Assembly (NCBI RefSeq): GCF_002104765.1
Contig: NZ_NCXM01000007.1
Span: 155,600-219,599 of the forward strand
DNA length: 64,000 nt
Direction of reading: 5' to 3'
Origin: Mycolicibacterium vulneris
GTDB taxonomy: Bacteria > Actinomycetota > Actinomycetes > Mycobacteriales > Mycobacteriaceae
Position numbers and translations under genes: made by a program. Of the stretch, positions 39,592 to 48,077 are shown one piece after another. Numbering within the stretch: the first letter of the stretch is position 1; each line of letters opens with the position of its first letter. The notes under the pieces were generated by a model that did not search any database, was not told the origin of the DNA, and was given only the letters and a program-made list of their open reading frames with translations.

Positions 39592-40419
39592 ATGACGGAC
39601 GTGACGAAGCACGCGTTGACCAAGGTGCCGGCGGTCACCCTGGGGTTCTGGGTCATCAAGGTCTTGGCGACGACGTTGGGCGAGACGGGCGGCGACACCG
39701 TCACGATGACGCTGAATTGGGGCTACGCCGCGGGGGTCGCGATTTTCGGCGTCGCACTGGTGGCGCTGGTGGCGGCGCAGATTCTCGCCAAGCGATTCCA
39801 TGCGGCCCTCTACTGGTCGACGATCGTGGCCTCGACGACGTTCGGCACCGTGCTGGCCGATTTCGCGGACCGATCGCTGGGCATCGGCTACACCGGCGGA
39901 TCGCTGCTGCTGCTGGCGTGCCTGCTGGCCACCCTGGGACTCTGGCGCTGGTCGCAGGGCACCGTATCGGTCAGCACCGTCTCCACGCCTAAGGTGGAGG
40001 CGTTTTACTGGGCGACCATCACGTTCTCGCAGACGCTCGGCACCGCGCTCGGCGATTGGCTGGCCGACACACGCGATTTCGGTTACGAACGCGGCGCGCT
40101 GGTTTTCGCGGTCGGCCTGGCGGTGGTCGCGGCGATGTACTTCTGGACGCCCATCTCCCGCGTCACCTTGTTCTGGGTCGCGTTCATCCTGACCAGGCCG
40201 CTGGGGGCGACCGTCGGTGACTTCATCGACAAGCCCGTCGCCGACGGTGGCCTGGCGTGGAGCCGCCCGCTCGCCTCGGCGGTGCTCGCGGCGCTGATCG
40301 CTGTGTTGGTCGTCGTCATACCGCAGCGGCCCGGTCACCACCCCGGCCGGCCCAAAGATGATGCGACGGAACACCATCCGGAAACCGGTATCGAGCAACC
40401 CGACCGTGATCCACGCTGA
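39592..40419 (+). CDS. COG4705-family multi-pass membrane protein
   Basis: 275 residues with about eight hydrophobic helices and a polar C-terminal tail (PGHHPGRPKDDATEHHPE). It matches the uncharacterised COG4705 'membrane-anchored' family. It opens KVPAVTLGFWVIKVLATTLG with ETGGD, and the theme repeats as FYWATITFSQTLGTALGDWL and FWVAFILTRPLGATVGDFID, pointing to internal duplication. Conserved acidic residues inside helices suggest transport, perhaps of a cation. The function is unknown. ATG 39592 is preferred, with 39583 possible. It is divergent from the GntR operon with 238 bp between. Confidence 0.8.
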   Translation: MTDVTKHALTKVPAVTLGFWVIKVLATTLGETGGDTVTMTLNWGYAAGVAIFGVALVALVAAQILAKRFHAALYWSTIVASTTFGTVLADFADRSLGIGYTGGSLLLLACLLATLGLWRWSQGTVSVSTVSTPKVEAFYWATITFSQTLGTALGDWLADTRDFGYERGALVFAVGLAVVAAMYFWTPISRVTLFWVAFILTRPLGATVGDFIDKPVADGGLAWSRPLASAVLAALIAVLVVVIPQRPGHHPGRPKDDATEHHPETGIEQPDRDPR

Positions 40420-40479
40420 CACGGCGGCGGCCACGCTCATCGAGAAGTTAACTCGCAAACCGGGCGCCACCCGCGGTAA

Positions 40480-40701
40480 CGGGCAAGGCACGACGCGATT
40501 CTCAACGATTTCACAGCGATTCGACCGTACGGTTCGTCAGTCGGTAATGACGGCGGCACAAATCCCGGTGAGACGATCGTCGGTCACCCGGTGCGCATCA
40601 CGCTGGAAAACCCGGGCGTCGTGTGGGTGGCGACCAACCGTTTCTGCCGCATGGGCGGCCCGTTCGCCGAGGTGCTGATCGAGGCCCGCTGGCCCGACTG
40701 A
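40480..40701 (+). pseudogene. Possible decayed gene fragment
   Basis: A frame free of stops from 40480 to the TGA at 40699 reads NPGETIVGHPVRITLENPGV then VWVATNRFCRMGGPFAEVLI, which has the composition of a real protein and mycobacterial codon bias. It has no ATG/GTG/TTG start before 40591, and a TAA sits just upstream at 40477. This could be the 3' remnant of a lost gene or a very short ORF from GTG 40591. The rest of 40420-40734 shows only the promoter of the next gene. Confidence 0.4.
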
Positions 40702-40722
40702 GGGTCCATCCGGTGCTCGACG

Positions 40723-40728
40723 TAGCGT
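40723..40728 (+). promoter_or_regulatory. -10 box for leaderless response regulator gene
   Basis: TAGCGT ends 6 nt before the ATG at 40735. Confidence 0.5.
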
Positions 40729-40734
40729 TGAAAC

Positions 40735-41403
40735 ATGAGAGTCCTGCTCGTCGAGGATGAACCGCGGTTGTCCGCCACCGTGGCCAGGGGGCTCAAGGCA
40801 GAGGGCTTCGTCGTCGTGGCCGTCGGCAACGGTGTCGAGGGCCTGCGGAAGGCCACCGAAAACAGTTTCGACGTAATCATTCTCGACATCATGCTGCCCG
40901 GTCTCAGCGGCTACGAGGTGCTGCGCCGGATGCGGTCGCACAACGTGTGGACACCGGTGCTCATGCTCACCGCCAAGGACGGTGAGTACGACGAGACCGA
41001 CGCCTTCGATCTGGGTGCGGACGACTATCTGACCAAACCGTTCTCGTTTCCGGTGTTGGTGGCGCGGCTGCGGGCGCTGATTCGTCGCGGCGCGCCGGCG
41101 CGGCCGGTGGTGCTGAAAGCCGGGACGCTGGCGCTGGATCCCGCAAGGCACACGGTCAAACGGGGCTCGACCCCGATCGCCCTGACTCCCCGCGAATACG
41201 GGGTGCTCGAGTTCCTGATGCGCAACAAGGACGTGGTGGTGACCAAGGCCGAGATACTGCGAAACGTGTGGGATGCGCATCATCACGGCCCCGACAACGT
41301 GGTCGAGGTCTACGTGGGATATCTGCGTCGCAAGATCGATGTCCCCTTCGGCACCAACACCATCGAGACGATTCGGGGCGTCGGTTACCGATTGCTCTGC
41401 TGA
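40735..41403 (+). CDS. OmpR/PhoB-family response regulator
   Basis: 222 residues. Receiver domain (1-118) with acidic pocket E7-D8-E9, phospho-acceptor Asp51 in VIILDIMLPG, Thr79 and Lys101 in DDYLTKPF. The C-terminal OmpR winged helix (about 125-222) contains LTPREYGVLEFLMRNKD and VEVYVGYLRRKIDVPF. ATG 40735 follows a -10 box. The likely partner kinase gene runs convergently, and its 3' end overlaps this gene by 19 bp. That is unusual, because partners are normally in one operon. Confidence 0.93.
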   Translation: MRVLLVEDEPRLSATVARGLKAEGFVVVAVGNGVEGLRKATENSFDVIILDIMLPGLSGYEVLRRMRSHNVWTPVLMLTAKDGEYDETDAFDLGADDYLTKPFSFPVLVARLRALIRRGAPARPVVLKAGTLALDPARHTVKRGSTPIALTPREYGVLEFLMRNKDVVVTKAEILRNVWDAHHHGPDNVVEVYVGYLRRKIDVPFGTNTIETIRGVGYRLLC

Positions 41404-42842
41404 GACACGGGCAACGTCACGATCATCTTGGTTCCGCCGGAGGGCGGGTCGTCGATGGTAACCGTGCCCTCATGTGCCGCAACGATCTCGGCGACGATCG
41501 CCAGGCCGAGGCCCGTCCCTCCCCCGCTGCGGGCCCGGTCGGAATCCAGGCGCACGAAACGTTCGAATACCCGGCTGCGGTCGGCGGGGGCGATTCCCGG
41601 GCCGTCGTCGCTGACGGTCAGGATCGCCACCCGGTCCCGGCCGCCGACTTCGATGGCCACGCACGAAACCGCATGATGGACAGCGTTTTCGACGAGGTTA
41701 CGGATCATCCGCGACATAGCCACCGGGTCGGCTTCCAGGCGCACCGGACGGAGATCGGTGTGGACCACGCATTGCTTGTCACGCCGCGCGCGGTCGGCCT
41801 CGGCCCGCGCGAGGTCGTCGAGCGCCACCTGCTCCTTGCGCCGGAGCAGCGTCTGCTCGTCGGCGCGGGCCAGCAGCAGCAGATCTTCGATCAGGGTGTG
41901 CATGCGCTGCGCCTCGGGCAGCAGGGTGTTCACCGCCAGGTCGGCGTCGAGCAGATCGGGATGAGCCTCGGCCACTTCCAGCCCGGAGATGATCGTGGCG
42001 AGCGGGCTTCGCAATTCGTGGGACGCGTCGCCGACAAAGCGTTGCTGCGCACGGTGACCCGCTTCCAGACGCGACAGCATCTCGTTCATGGTGACGGCCA
42101 GGGCCGCGATCTCGTCGCGGCTGTCCGGCACCGGCACCCGCTCGGCCAGGTCGGACGTCGAGATGTCGGCCACCCTGGTCCGGATGGCGTCCACCGACTG
42201 CAGCGAGCGGCGCACCAGCCAGTAGGTCGCCCCCGCCACCACCCCGACGATGACCGGCGCGCTGCAGGCCAGCAGGATCGCCAGCGTCCGCGCGGTCGCC
42301 TCGACCGCCTCGCTGCCTCCCCCTACCAGCACCGTGTACACACCGGATCGGGTCGCGACTTTTCGGCCACTCACCCGCATGTCGTCTCCGGCCACCGCGT
42401 CGTCGGGCAGGCCGCGGCGCAGGTTGAAGTCGAACTCGCTCGCGGAAACCAGCGGCGTATTCGGAGCCGAGCCGGATCGTTTGACCACGTTGCCATCCGG
42501 ACCGAGCAGTTGGGTCGCGACGACCCGCTGGTCGGTGGTCAGCAAACGATTGTCGAGGTCGTCGGGCGAATTAGACTGCAGCGCCTTGGTGATGTCGCGG
42601 ACCCGCTCGACTGCGGCGTAATCGACGCCCGACAACAGCTTGTGGTACAGGATCGCGTCCAAACCCGCGCCGGCCACGCTGAGCGCAATCAGCACGACGA
42701 TCGCCGACACGGCCGCCGAGCGAGCCGAGATGCCCAGGTGGGCGAGGCGCCACGGAGCCGCCCGCCCGCTTCGCCGAAACGGCCAGACACCGGATACTCG
42801 CACGTCGTTAATTCTGCAGCCCCGCGGCCCGGCTGAAAACAT
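41385..42842 (-). CDS. Sensor histidine kinase
   Basis: Up to 485 residues. Two transmembrane helices (about 42-63 and 186-210) enclose an extracytoplasmic sensor of about 120 residues. Then come HAMP (RSLQSVDAIRTRVADISTSD), the dimerisation/H-box FVGDASHELRSPLATI with His275, and the ATPase domain: N-box NLVENAVHHA, G1 DDGPGIAP, G2 GTGLGLAI. Start ATG 42842 is the furthest; GTG 42800 would shorten the basic N-terminal tail. It is convergent with the response regulator and divergent from an exported protein gene. Confidence 0.9.
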   Translation of the reverse strand: MFSAGPRGCRINDVRVSGVWPFRRSGRAAPWRLAHLGISARSAAVSAIVVLIALSVAGAGLDAILYHKLLSGVDYAAVERVRDITKALQSNSPDDLDNRLLTTDQRVVATQLLGPDGNVVKRSGSAPNTPLVSASEFDFNLRRGLPDDAVAGDDMRVSGRKVATRSGVYTVLVGGGSEAVEATARTLAILLACSAPVIVGVVAGATYWLVRRSLQSVDAIRTRVADISTSDLAERVPVPDSRDEIAALAVTMNEMLSRLEAGHRAQQRFVGDASHELRSPLATIISGLEVAEAHPDLLDADLAVNTLLPEAQRMHTLIEDLLLLARADEQTLLRRKEQVALDDLARAEADRARRDKQCVVHTDLRPVRLEADPVAMSRMIRNLVENAVHHAVSCVAIEVGGRDRVAILTVSDDGPGIAPADRSRVFERFVRLDSDRARSGGGTGLGLAIVAEIVAAHEGTVTIDDPPSGGTKMIVTLPVSQQSNR

Positions 42843-42884
42843 CGAGCTCAGCGCGTTCTCAGCGGTCTCTCAGCGGTCGCGTCC

Positions 42885-42890
42885 TAGGCT
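42885..42890 (+). promoter_or_regulatory. Possible -10 box of the exported protein gene
   Basis: TAGGCT lies 9 nt before the ATG at 42900, giving at most a very short leader. Confidence 0.35.
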
Positions 42891-42899
42891 GGCGCCGTC

Positions 42900-43181
42900 A
42901 TGTTCAGTACTGCACGCCCTGTGCGCCGTAACGATCGTGCGATCGCCCGAATACTGGTCAGCGCGGCGGTCGTGTTCGGCTCCGGTGTCCTGGCTGCGCC
43001 GGCCGGAGCCGACCCGAGTCCGTTCAACACACTCAGTTCGAGCTGCAACCAGACGGCTCCTGCGGGCCGCGACGCACTCCTGCAGGGGATCCGGCGGGGT
43101 ATCGCCGATTGGTCGCCGAGCGCACCGCACACCTCGGCCCGCACCACCTGCGGCGCGAATCCGACTCCGACGACCGGCTGA
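42900..43181 (+). CDS. Small exported protein
   Basis: 93 residues with a Sec signal peptide: basic MFSTARPVRRNDRAIAR, hydrophobic ILVSAAVVFGSGVLAAP, predicted cleavage after AGA before DPSPFNTL. The mature part is about 55 residues with two Cys (SSSCNQTA and TTCGAN) that could form a disulfide. It resembles small secreted mycobacterial proteins with an N-terminal DPSPF motif; the function is unknown. The stop is 4 bp from the convergent decarboxylase stop. Confidence 0.75.
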   Translation: MFSTARPVRRNDRAIARILVSAAVVFGSGVLAAPAGADPSPFNTLSSSCNQTAPAGRDALLQGIRRGIADWSPSAPHTSARTTCGANPTPTTG

Positions 43182-43185
43182 TCGC

Positions 43186-46050
43186 TCAGCTGCTGTCGGC
43201 GACCGACGGCACGGCCGGGGCGTCGTTGGCACCGTTGTTGCGCGCGCCGTTCGTCGCCGACGCGTTCGCCGGCAACTCGAACGCCGCGGTCACCGAGCCC
43301 ACCGCCGCCATCGCGGCGTTGCGTTGCGCCTCCATGCGCGCCAGCGCCGTCTCGGTGAAGACCGACAACCCGAGATCGGGGTTGTACCCGTGGATTTCCT
43401 TGACGTCGAGCTGGGCCAGGAAGTAGACGATCTCCTTGGAGACCACCTGGCCCGGGACCAGCACCGGAAAGCCCGGCGGGTAGGGCACCACGAAGGTGGT
43501 CGACACCAGGGTCTTGCCCTCGGCCAGTCGTCGCCCGGCCATGCCGATCAGCACGTGTTCGCGGTCGGTCTCCTCGTAGCCGGCGTAGAACGCCGATCGC
43601 ATGTCGCCGAAGTTGCACTCGTCGACGGGCCGGAACGCGACGTCGAATTCGCTGAAGTCGGGCAGATGCGGCAGATCCTCGGTGATCTCCTCGACATGAC
43701 GCTTCTGCAGCGCCCGGTCGGCGACGCTGGCCGCTTTCTCGATGCGGTCGAAATCGATTGCCACCCTTCGCAACACGTCGAGCAGGTAATGCACGCTGGA
43801 CCAGGTGACGCCGATCGTGAAGATCAGCAGCACGCTGTTGATCGACGTCTTGTTGATCTGGATGCCGAATCGCTCCATCAGGATCTTCTCGCGGAAGTCG
43901 TAGCCGTTCATCCCGGTCGCGCCAACGAACAAGGTCACCCGCGTCGCGTCCAGCACGAACTGGTCGGAGCGCCAGGCCTCGTTCCACTCGGCCAGCGCGC
44001 CCTGCCTGACCTGGCGGTAGGAACTCACCGAGGACTCCCGGAACTCCTCGGGCACCAGGTCGGATTCGTCGAGGATGCGGAACCACTTGCTGATCAGCCG
44101 GTCCTTTCGCACCCGATGCCGGAAGACCAGCGCCATGTCGTAGACCTGCCGGACCAGTTGGAAGCCCTCGATGTCGACCTGTCGGCGGGCCAGGTCCAAG
44201 GACGCCAGCAGCTGCTGGTTCGGCGACGTCGAGGTGTGCGTCAGGAACGCCTCGCCGAAGGAATCCCGGGTGAGCGCGTTGAAATCCTGGTCGCGCACGT
44301 GGATCATCGACGCCTGCCGCAGCGCAGACAGCGACTTGTGCGTGGAGTGCGTGGCGTAGACGCGCACCCGGGCGGTGGCCGGGTCGGGCATCAGCTCGCG
44401 CTCGATCCACTCGGACCGGTCGACCCCGTCCATGGACGCGGCCCATTTCCGGTATTCCGCAACGTATTCCGGCGCTGCCAGCATCTGCTCCAGGCGCTCG
44501 GCGGACACCATGGCGGTCCGCTGCCGGGCCCACGGCACGGCCGTGGCGAACGCGTACCACGCCTCGTCCCACAGGAAGCAGATGTCCGGCTTGATCGCCA
44601 GCACCTCCTGCATGACCTGCAAAGGGTTGTAGACGACGCCGTCGAAGGTGCAGTTGGTCAGCAGCAGCATGCGCACCCGGTGCAACTGTCCCGCCGCCTC
44701 CAGGTCCAGCAGCGTCTGCTTGATGGTGCGCAGCGACACCGCGCCATAGATCGCGAACTGCGGCAGCGGATACGCGTCCAGGTACAGCGGGTAGGCACCT
44801 GCCAGCACCAGCCCGTAGTGGTGCGACTTGTGGCAGTTGCGGTCGATCAGCACGATGTCACCGGGCCGGGTCAGCGACTGCACCACGATCTTGTTGGCCG
44901 TCGACGTCCCGTTGGTGACGAAGTAGGTGTGGTCGGCGTTCCACGTCTTGGCGGCTTTGTCCATCGCCTTTTTGATGTTGCCGTGCGGGTCCAGCAGCGA
45001 GTCGAGGCCACCGGAGGTGGTGGAGGTTTCGGCCATGAAGATGTTGCGGCCGTAGAACTCCCCCATGTCCTGCAGCGACCTGGAGTTGAAGATGCTGGCG
45101 CCCCGCGCGACCGGCAGGGCGTGGAATTGGCCGACCGGCGCGGCCGCATACGCGCGCAGCGCATCGAAAAACGGTGTGGCGTAACGGTTTCGCAGTCCGG
45201 CGAGCACCGTGCTGTGCAGGTCGGTGACGTCGTTGAGCCGGTAGAACGTGCGGTCGTAGACGTCGGGCTCGGTGTCATCGCCGGCCGCGATCGACTCGTC
45301 GGTCAGCAGATACAGGTCGATGTGGGGCCGCAGCTCCCTGATCCACTCGCCGCACTCCACCCAGTCGTTGGCCCGATCGGGAATGACCCCGTCGGCATCC
45401 TCGTTGGGCCCCAGCAGCGTGTTCATCAGCGGCAGCCGGTCGCGGGACCGCAGCGGCAGGTCGTCGCGGATGATCGCGGCCTGAATCTCCCCGTTCAGCG
45501 CAACCGCCGCGATGGCGTCTTCGACGCTGGGCACCACCAGGATCTCGAACTGCACATCGTCGGACGCGCAGCGCAGCGCGCGCAGGCACTCGGCCAGGCT
45601 GTCCGGCGCCGTGCTCGGGGCGTCGTCGGCGAGCAGCACGGTGTAGAAGTGCTGCTGCTTGGCCTGCGCGACGAGCTCCTGGTCATCCAGCGGCGCGGAG
45701 GTGTCGAAAAGCCCTGCGCGGTCGCCGTATTCACTCAGCAGCCGCACGGCCAGGGAGACCTCCTCGGTGAGCCGCACCGTGGACAGGCTCTCCAGGTGGG
45801 CCCGGAAGATCGCCAGGTTCGCCGCACCGGGGTACAGCCAGTACCGCTCGTAGGCGGCGATGCGATCCATGAGGCGCTTCACCCGCGCCACGTCGTGGGT
45901 CTTGTCCAGCCCGGCGAGGTCCACCTCGGCGAGGTGACGGCAGGCGTCGTCGAGCAGGTTCCAGGTGTCGACCCGGGCGTAGGACGGGTTGGCCACCGCC
46001 GCCAGTGCGGACACTCGTAGTCGTCGCGGCTGGGTGCTGTATCGAATCAT
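43186..46050 (-). CDS. adi: Orn/Lys/Arg decarboxylase family PLP enzyme
   Basis: 954-residue fold-type I PLP enzyme, homologue of M. tuberculosis Rv2531c (adi). An N-terminal receiver-like wing (about 90-290) precedes the catalytic core. PLP lysine about residue 572 in YATHSTHKSLSALRQ; cofactor contacts in TNGTSTANKIVV, DRNCHKSHHYGLVL and FLWDEAWYAF. A C-terminal domain follows, with PYPPGFPVLVPGQVV. The amino acid used cannot be fixed from sequence. ATG 46050 start. The last ~50 residues are Ala/Asn-rich and disordered. Confidence 0.92.
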   Translation of the reverse strand: MIRYSTQPRRLRVSALAAVANPSYARVDTWNLLDDACRHLAEVDLAGLDKTHDVARVKRLMDRIAAYERYWLYPGAANLAIFRAHLESLSTVRLTEEVSLAVRLLSEYGDRAGLFDTSAPLDDQELVAQAKQQHFYTVLLADDAPSTAPDSLAECLRALRCASDDVQFEILVVPSVEDAIAAVALNGEIQAAIIRDDLPLRSRDRLPLMNTLLGPNEDADGVIPDRANDWVECGEWIRELRPHIDLYLLTDESIAAGDDTEPDVYDRTFYRLNDVTDLHSTVLAGLRNRYATPFFDALRAYAAAPVGQFHALPVARGASIFNSRSLQDMGEFYGRNIFMAETSTTSGGLDSLLDPHGNIKKAMDKAAKTWNADHTYFVTNGTSTANKIVVQSLTRPGDIVLIDRNCHKSHHYGLVLAGAYPLYLDAYPLPQFAIYGAVSLRTIKQTLLDLEAAGQLHRVRMLLLTNCTFDGVVYNPLQVMQEVLAIKPDICFLWDEAWYAFATAVPWARQRTAMVSAERLEQMLAAPEYVAEYRKWAASMDGVDRSEWIERELMPDPATARVRVYATHSTHKSLSALRQASMIHVRDQDFNALTRDSFGEAFLTHTSTSPNQQLLASLDLARRQVDIEGFQLVRQVYDMALVFRHRVRKDRLISKWFRILDESDLVPEEFRESSVSSYRQVRQGALAEWNEAWRSDQFVLDATRVTLFVGATGMNGYDFREKILMERFGIQINKTSINSVLLIFTIGVTWSSVHYLLDVLRRVAIDFDRIEKAASVADRALQKRHVEEITEDLPHLPDFSEFDVAFRPVDECNFGDMRSAFYAGYEETDREHVLIGMAGRRLAEGKTLVSTTFVVPYPPGFPVLVPGQVVSKEIVYFLAQLDVKEIHGYNPDLGLSVFTETALARMEAQRNAAMAAVGSVTAAFELPANASATNGARNNGANDAPAVPSVADSS

Positions 46051-46136
46051 GACCTCACCTGTTCTTCTCGGATCGCCGCCGCTGACGTGCCGCTCGTATT
46101 GTGAACCCGCTGCGCCACGCCCGTGGTCATTTCACC

Positions 46137-46547
46137 TCAGCTTGCTCGGTGATCCGCCTCGTCGTCACTGTCCACGACGTCGCCTCGAGGGCGCCGATTG
46201 CCCCGCGCGCTGTCCGCCCACCGCAGCATGGGCAGCTCGAGGCGACGGACCGGCAACTCGGTGACATCGCTGAGCGAGCGCACCACGCCCTGCGTCAGCC
46301 CCATGATCGCGGCCATCACCGGCAGCAGCGGCTGCAGCGGCTTGGCCGCCGAACGCACCGTGCTGATGCGGCGGGCGACGACCACCCGTTCGACGCAGTG
46401 ATACAACCAGGCGCCCACGCCCAGCGCGTAGATCGACAGCACCGAGGCCACGATGGTCAGGCCGTAGGCGGCGCAGATCACCGCACCCAGCACCACCGTC
46501 GCGGCCAGGATGGCCGCCACGAGCAGGCGCAGCTCCAACCGGGTCAT
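46137..46547 (-). CDS. Small membrane protein (Rv2532c-like)
   Basis: 136 residues with two adjacent hydrophobic helices (about 7-29 and 32-54: [20 protein letters not shown], then [20 protein letters not shown]) and a basic, then acidic soluble tail. Function unknown. ATG 46547 overlaps the nusB stop (ATGA), so it is translated with nusB. It is followed by an 86-bp gap to the decarboxylase gene. Confidence 0.8.
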   Translation of the reverse strand: MTRLELRLLVAAILAATVVLGAVICAAYGLTIVASVLSIYALGVGAWLYHCVERVVVARRISTVRSAAKPLQPLLPVMAAIMGLTQGVVRSLSDVTELPVRRLELPMLRWADSARGNRRPRGDVVDSDDEADHRAS

Positions 46548-47053
46548 GGTTGCGGTCCGTGGTCCTCCGGTGTGCCGGCGGTGTCGGAAGCCACCGCACC
46601 CCGAACCGCCTGGGCGGCGGCCCTGATCTGCGGTGTCACCAGCATGACGTGGCCGAGCACCCCGTTGACGAAGCCCGGCGAGTCGTCGGTGGACAGCTCC
46701 TTGGCCAGCTGGACGGCCTCGTCGACGGCGACCGGTTCCGGCACGTCGTCGGCGTGAAGCAGCTCCCAGACCGCGACCCGCAGGATGGCGCGGTCCACGG
46801 CGGGCAGCCGGTCCAGCGTCCAGCCCTGCAGATGCGAGCTGATCAGGTCATCGATGTGCGCGGCATGTTCGCCGACGCCCCGGGCGGCCGCGGCCGTATA
46901 CGGTTGCAGGGGCGCGACTTCGGGGTTCGTTTCGGCGAGCCTGGTGCGGACGTCGACGACCTCCGCCGGGCTCAGCCCACGGGCCTCGGCTTCGAACAAC
47001 AAGTCGACGGCACGCTTGCGGGCCTGATGGCGTCCCCGCACGGGTCTGCTCAC
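46544..47053 (-). CDS. nusB: Transcription antitermination factor NusB
   Basis: Binds boxA RNA with NusE in rRNA antitermination complexes. 169 residues, all-helical. [20 protein letters not shown] at the N-terminus, [18 protein letters not shown] and [20 protein letters not shown] are family hallmarks. GTG 47053 overlaps the efp stop (GTGA); the open frame to 47557 is a shadow in efp. Confidence 0.94.
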   Translation of the reverse strand: MSRPVRGRHQARKRAVDLLFEAEARGLSPAEVVDVRTRLAETNPEVAPLQPYTAAAARGVGEHAAHIDDLISSHLQGWTLDRLPAVDRAILRVAVWELLHADDVPEPVAVDEAVQLAKELSTDDSPGFVNGVLGHVMLVTPQIRAAAQAVRGAVASDTAGTPEDHGPQP

Positions 47054-47613
47054 GCGTTGACGCGCCCCAGGTAGCTGCCGTCGCGCGTGTCGACCTTCAG
47101 CTTGTCTCCGGTGTTGATGAATAACGGCACCTGGATCTCGGCGCCGGTCTCCACGGTGGCGGGCTTGGTGCCGGCGCTGGACCGGTCGCCCTGCAGGCCC
47201 GGCTCCGTGTGGGTGACCTCCATCTCGACCGAGACGGGCAACTCGAGGTACAGCGGGGCGCCGTTGTGGAACGCCACCTGCACCGGCAGGCCCTCCAGCA
47301 GGAACCGGGCGGAATCGCCGACCAGCGCCTCGGGCAGCGGGTGCTGCTCGTAGTCCTCGCTGTCCATGAACACGAAGTCCGAGCCGTCGCGGTACAGGTA
47401 CGTGGAATCGCGCCGGTCGACAGTGGCGGTCTCCACCTTCACGCCGGCGTTGTACGTCTTGTCGACGACCTTGCCGGAGAGCACGTTCTTGAGCTTCGTC
47501 CGCACGAAGGCCGGGCCCTTGCCCGGTTTGACGTGCTGGAACTCGACGATCTGCCACAGCTGGCCGTCGATCACCAGCACCAGTCCGTTCTTGAAATCGG
47601 CAGTGCTTGCCAC
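47050..47613 (-). CDS. efp: Translation elongation factor P
   Basis: Relieves ribosome stalling at polyproline. 187 residues with the three EF-P beta-barrel domains. Domain I loop [15 protein letters not shown] carries the tip Lys; domain III contains [16 protein letters not shown]. Start GTG 47613 with GAGGAG upstream. Cotranscribed with nusB. Confidence 0.96.
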   Translation of the reverse strand: MASTADFKNGLVLVIDGQLWQIVEFQHVKPGKGPAFVRTKLKNVLSGKVVDKTYNAGVKVETATVDRRDSTYLYRDGSDFVFMDSEDYEQHPLPEALVGDSARFLLEGLPVQVAFHNGAPLYLELPVSVEMEVTHTEPGLQGDRSSAGTKPATVETGAEIQVPLFINTGDKLKVDTRDGSYLGRVNA

Positions 47614-47738
47614 GGTTCGGTATATCTCCTCGAGGATGGACAGTCGCTACGGAACTGTCTGTAACTTGTCGGCCAGTTTAGAGCGCTCCGCGACCGTGCC
47701 CCGCGCGCCGGGGTCTGGCCGTGACGCGCGAAACGCCG

Positions 47739-47963
47739 TTAGTGGTGGACGTGTTCGGAGCCGACCGCGGCGTGCTCGTCCGGCGACGGCACCGGCTCGA
47801 TCATCGTCAGCAGCGGGACGTGCAGCGTGACCCCGCTGGCGAACGGCATGTGGTTCGCGAAGTAGACGATCTGCATCGCCAGCCGCATCTCCCGAAGGGG
47901 CTCAGCGTACATGTCCCACCGCGAATCCCGGAGGCGCGCCAGACCCCGTGCCACCCCGTTCAC
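47739..47963 (-). CDS. Small hypothetical protein, 74 residues
   Basis: A GTG-started frame (VNGVARGLARLRDSRWDMYA) with strong G/C third-position bias and a sensible composition, including MQIVYFANHMPFASGVTLHV, and a His-rich end (SEHVHH). No domain recognised. It lies between pepQ and efp on their strand, so it may be part of that transcription unit. Codon bias is the main support. Confidence 0.55.
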   Translation of the reverse strand: MNGVARGLARLRDSRWDMYAEPLREMRLAMQIVYFANHMPFASGVTLHVPLLTMIEPVPSPDEHAAVGSEHVHH

Positions 47964-48017
47964 GCACCCGACTGTACTCGGGGGCGCAACCCCAGCGAAG
48001 CCGTGAGTCGGCCGTAG

Positions 48018-48077
48018 CTAGTGCCGATCGCAAGCGCGGCGCATGCGATCGGGCGCAGCGGGTCGGCACCATCGGGA
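48018..48077. repeat. Copy of the 53-55 bp dispersed repeat next to pepQ
   Basis: GCCGATCGCAAGCGCGGC...GATCGGGCGCAGCGGGTCGGCACCAT matches the copy at 21437 and, inverted, the array at 8232. It carries a small extra palindrome (GCGCATGCGATCG). It lies directly against the pepQ stop codon (48078-48080) and is flanked by CTAG. Confidence 0.75.

Noticed and set aside
42640..46020. 1126-codon open frame on the plus strand
   Set aside because: It lies antisense to the decarboxylase over nearly its whole length and has a His/Arg/Gly-rich shadow composition; the minus-strand gene has clear PLP motifs.
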